A DNA stretch of 64,000 nucleotides from a virus. The position numbers and the translations under genes are program-made. A model generated the notes under the pieces. That model was not told where the DNA came from. It did not search any database and saw nothing but the letters and a program-made list of their open reading frames with translations. The DNA is taken from positions 1 to 64,000 of IMG/VR virus record IMGVR_UViG_3300043444_000183; one strand, written 5' to 3'. The number at the start of each line of letters is the position of its first letter. Within the stretch, counting starts at the first letter, position 1. This document shows, piece by piece, positions 61,418 through 64,000 of this stretch.

Positions 61418-62094
61418 CATCAACATTAGTAGCCTTAGGCGGGATTGGCGTTAGTGCCGCTCAGGCTATCAAATCACAAAGCCAAATGAAACAAGCTGAG
61501 CAAGCTAGTGCATTGGCAAAACAGCAATTAAAACAAATTAAAGAAACCAACCCATTCAAGGCGCTGCAGGTGCCTACACTTGGTCTTGAGATGGCTCAAC
61601 AACAACAGTCTCAACGAGAGGCTCAGATGGTTGGAGCACTACAAGGTGTAGGTGCAGAGGGTGTCATTGGTGGAATTGGTCAAGTAGCTGCAGCAGGTAA
61701 CGAGCAAGACATGGCTCTTGCAGCTCAAGCAAATCAAGCTCAGTATAATAGAGATGTGGCTCAAGCTGAGGCTCAACTTGGTATTGGAGCTCGTCAAGCT
61801 GAGAGAGATTGGATGGCAGGCATTGGTGAGGTTCAAGAGCAAAATATGCGTCGATCTGAAGCTCAAGCAAATCGTAATGCTGCTATTGAGGGAGCACTTG
61901 GATTTGCAGGATCAGCAGCATCAAGTTTAGATGATATTATTGGTCTTTATAAAAAACAAGGTAACAAAGCACAACAAAGCTGGAATGCATTAACTGCTAA
62001 TACAGCATATACTGCTCCAGGTGGTCCACTTACTAAAGAACAGCAAGCTGCTTATGGTCTTAGTATATTACAAGGAACAAACTACCAACCATAA
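61405..62094 (+). CDS. Internal virion protein (T7 gp14-like), 229 aa
   Basis: Starts with a hydrophobic helix (STLVALGGIGVSAAQAI) and continues as Ala/Gln-rich coiled coil. Size, composition and place before the giant protein resemble the small ejection protein of podoviruses that forms a pore in the outer membrane. Inferred from layout. Confidence 0.6.
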   Translation: MAAVTSTLVALGGIGVSAAQAIKSQSQMKQAEQASALAKQQLKQIKETNPFKALQVPTLGLEMAQQQQSQREAQMVGALQGVGAEGVIGGIGQVAAAGNEQDMALAAQANQAQYNRDVAQAEAQLGIGARQAERDWMAGIGEVQEQNMRRSEAQANRNAAIEGALGFAGSAASSLDDIIGLYKKQGNKAQQSWNALTANTAYTAPGGPLTKEQQAAYGLSILQGTNYQP

Positions 62095-63578
62095 TGGCAA
62101 CTAGCAATCAAAACATATTTGGCTATATTCCTACCGAGTCGGTAGATTGGTCTAAAGCATTGGGTGGTCTTTATACCACTGTCAAAGGTATTGAGGAAGG
62201 CCGCGAAGAACTGAAATTAGAGCTCGATCAGCTTAAGACTGACAACATAAAGACCGTTCAACAGGCTGATAATTTTACTAGTCAGACGTTTCAACAAATG
62301 ATGCTTGGCGCGTCACAGGATGCTGTTTCAATCATAAAGTCATGGAATGATGCACTCAAAAGGGGCGAATTAGACCCTAAGCAATATAAGCAAAACATGA
62401 ATAACCTAATGGGAAATTGGGGAACTCTAGCTAATAATGTGAAAAGCTTTGATGCCAAGAATGCAGACATTCAAAAGCAAATACAAGATGGTACATTGTC
62501 TGAATTATCAGTAGATGCTGCTGAGTATTTTGCAAGATCTGCGGATCTTAAAAACCTTAAAGTATTTGTTGATCCATCAAACGGTGGAGTTAATACAGGT
62601 AGATTAGATGCGGCAACCGGACAAGTTATTCCTGATACCATTGAAAGCACAAAAACAACTGGAGATTTAAGTAACGCCATATTTCCTAAGGTTGATCTCA
62701 CAGCTGAAGTTAAAAAAGTGGTTAGTACATTTGGAGTTGTTGTTCAAGAGGATGGAATTACTACAGTTACAGATGCCACAAAGAACCCTAGATTTGCAGC
62801 TAAATTAGCTGACCTTACTGGATCATTAACTAATAATGACAGATATGCTGCAAGTATATTAAGAAGTAGCGTAGGCGATGGGTATAAAAGTTACTACACT
62901 GAGCAAGATAGACAGAGTCTATTAATGCAAGCAGTGGAAAGACAAAATCAAATTTTAGATTACCAAGGGAAAACAAGGTTATCTGGAGAGGAATTGGATG
63001 CGTTTCTTCAAGAAGCTGAAGGTAAATTAATTCCTATGAAGAAAGATTCTTCAGGTGTATATCAGCCAATGATCACAGATGAACAAAGAGCTAGAGCTAA
63101 AAAGGCTGTTGAGGATACAGTATTCTCTCAGATTGATTTTAAGTCATTACAGGATGATAATACAAGTAGATTATCCACAACTACTACTAAAAAAGAAGAC
63201 GATCCTCAATATTATAGAATTGCCACTAATGTAATAAACGCGTGGACAGGAGGTGACGTTCAAAAATTAAATGAGCTTTCTGAAGGCAAGTATTTGTTTG
63301 AGAAAAAAGGTACGAATACATATTTAATTATTGACGCGCAGAACCCTAAAAAGGTATTTGGACCTATCACTAGTATAGATAATGCTGGTAATTTCTTTGG
63401 CGAAACAACTAATTCAACATGGGCAAGAAAATTAGGAAGAGCTAGATCTGCTGCCAAAACTCCTGCACAACCTGCCAAAATAACACAAGCTGACTTTAAT
63501 GCTAAGTGGGCAAAATTAAAACCTGGGCAAACATTAGTAGGGCCTGATGGTATAACTTATACAAAGAAAAAGAAATAG
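62094..63578 (+). CDS. Internal virion/ejection-module protein, 494 aa
   Basis: A mostly helical, charged protein (QQADNFTSQTFQQMMLGASQ, DPKQYKQNMNNLMGNWG) with a Pro/Ala hinge before a short C-terminal motif (KWAKLKPGQTLVGPDGITYT). It sits between the T7 gp14-like gene and the giant polyvalent gene, so it is likely ejected with DNA. No enzymatic motif recognised. Confidence 0.6.
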   Translation: MATSNQNIFGYIPTESVDWSKALGGLYTTVKGIEEGREELKLELDQLKTDNIKTVQQADNFTSQTFQQMMLGASQDAVSIIKSWNDALKRGELDPKQYKQNMNNLMGNWGTLANNVKSFDAKNADIQKQIQDGTLSELSVDAAEYFARSADLKNLKVFVDPSNGGVNTGRLDAATGQVIPDTIESTKTTGDLSNAIFPKVDLTAEVKKVVSTFGVVVQEDGITTVTDATKNPRFAAKLADLTGSLTNNDRYAASILRSSVGDGYKSYYTEQDRQSLLMQAVERQNQILDYQGKTRLSGEELDAFLQEAEGKLIPMKKDSSGVYQPMITDEQRARAKKAVEDTVFSQIDFKSLQDDNTSRLSTTTTKKEDDPQYYRIATNVINAWTGGDVQKLNELSEGKYLFEKKGTNTYLIIDAQNPKKVFGPITSIDNAGNFFGETTNSTWARKLGRARSAAKTPAQPAKITQADFNAKWAKLKPGQTLVGPDGITYTKKKK

Positions 63579-64000
63579 ATGGAAAACGAGTGGACACCCC
63601 CTAGCGATGCAGTAGAAGTAAAAGGATCATCTAGCTTTGTTCCCCCTTCAGATGCTGTTGAAGTAGTAAAAAAAAAAGATCTTACGGGATCTGGATTGGA
63701 AGAACCTTCATCGGAGCGCTTAACCACAACGACAACAAAGGCTACGGTATCTTCGTCTTCAAAAGGAAAACCTGATGGTGTATACTCATTCCCTGGCCAA
63801 GATAATGCTATATACAAAAAAGAAGGCAACCAGTGGTTTAAGGCATCAAAGTCTGACTATAAATACTTCCCACTATCTAAGGGTGACGTTCAAGGACGTA
63901 TTGATTCATTAGAAAAAAATGCTATCTCGTTAGAGCAGTATGGTTTTGAGACAGAGCCAAGAAAAGAAAAGCCGCTAAAATACACAGCAGCTCCTGCACC
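63579..64000 (+). CDS. Giant polyvalent virion protein, 5' part (continues at base 1)
   Basis: The ATG at 63579 follows the previous stop directly. The first residues repeat a short element, P-P-S-D-A-V-E-V, twice (residues 7-14 and 23-30), like the start of other giant phage proteins. Residue 96 spans the circular junction; the frame then continues from base 3 to the stop at 9389. Domains are described under the 3' part. Confidence 0.85.
   Translation, partial: MENEWTPPSDAVEVKGSSSFVPPSDAVEVVKKKDLTGSGLEEPSSERLTTTTTKATVSSSSKGKPDGVYSFPGQDNAIYKKEGNQWFKASKSDYKYFPLSKGDVQGRIDSLEKNAISLEQYGFETEPRKEKPLKYTAAPA
63865..64000. repeat. Contig-end overlap, right copy
   Basis: Matches bases 1-136 except A63924 against G60; see the left copy. 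Confidence 0.9.

Overview
The window reads as the complete genome of a tailed double-stranded DNA phage of a Bacteroidota host, cut open inside a gene. The last 136 bases repeat the first 136 with one mismatch and one reading frame runs across the join, so the molecule is circular or circularly permuted at about 63.9 kb. The host assignment is inferred from Bacteroidota-type promoter boxes (TAnnTTTG) close to gene starts, A-rich rather than Shine-Dalgarno leaders, a VirE-N/D5 primase-helicase, and structural genes resembling those of crAss-like and Cellulophaga podoviruses. I see no integrase, lysogeny repressor, DNA polymerase or RNA polymerase, so it is probably lytic and uses the host polymerases.

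Layout. (1) 9.37-28.4 kb, leftward: a dense operon of tiny accessory genes and DNA-metabolism genes. These include a metallophosphoesterase, a VRR-NUC nuclease, two proteins resembling the DnaA DNA-binding domain, an SF2 helicase, a primase-helicase, an SSB-like protein, a PD-(D/E)XK exonuclease and RadC. A promoter at 28.41-28.44 kb and a gene-free leader of about 390 nt head the operon. A probable origin, two inverted 7-mer arrays flanking AT-rich DNA, lies at 25.97-26.30 kb. A tRNA-like sequence and a possible small RNA lie at 13.3-13.6 kb. (2) 28.44-28.96 kb: a palindrome-rich divergent region. (3) 28.96 kb to the end and on through 1-9389, rightward: a GroEL/GroES pair, small basic virion-type proteins, two tandem adhesin paralogues and further fibre genes, a lysis cassette (spanin, holin, M15 endolysin), packaging (small and large terminase), portal, scaffold, capsid, connectors, tail hub, a poly-threonine fibre followed by a glycosyltransferase-like gene, internal virion proteins, and a 3224-residue polyvalent protein that spans the contig ends. 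One regulator gene (31683..32189) opposes this direction.

The strongest observations are: an SF2 helicase broken into two genes by a split intein with a Vsr-like homing endonuclease gene nested between the halves; a poly-Thr fibre translationally coupled to a DxD glycosyltransferase; a phage chaperonin/co-chaperonin pair plus a second protein with two GroES-like units; the inverted-iteron origin candidate; and an 18-bp palindrome holding two opposed promoter boxes.
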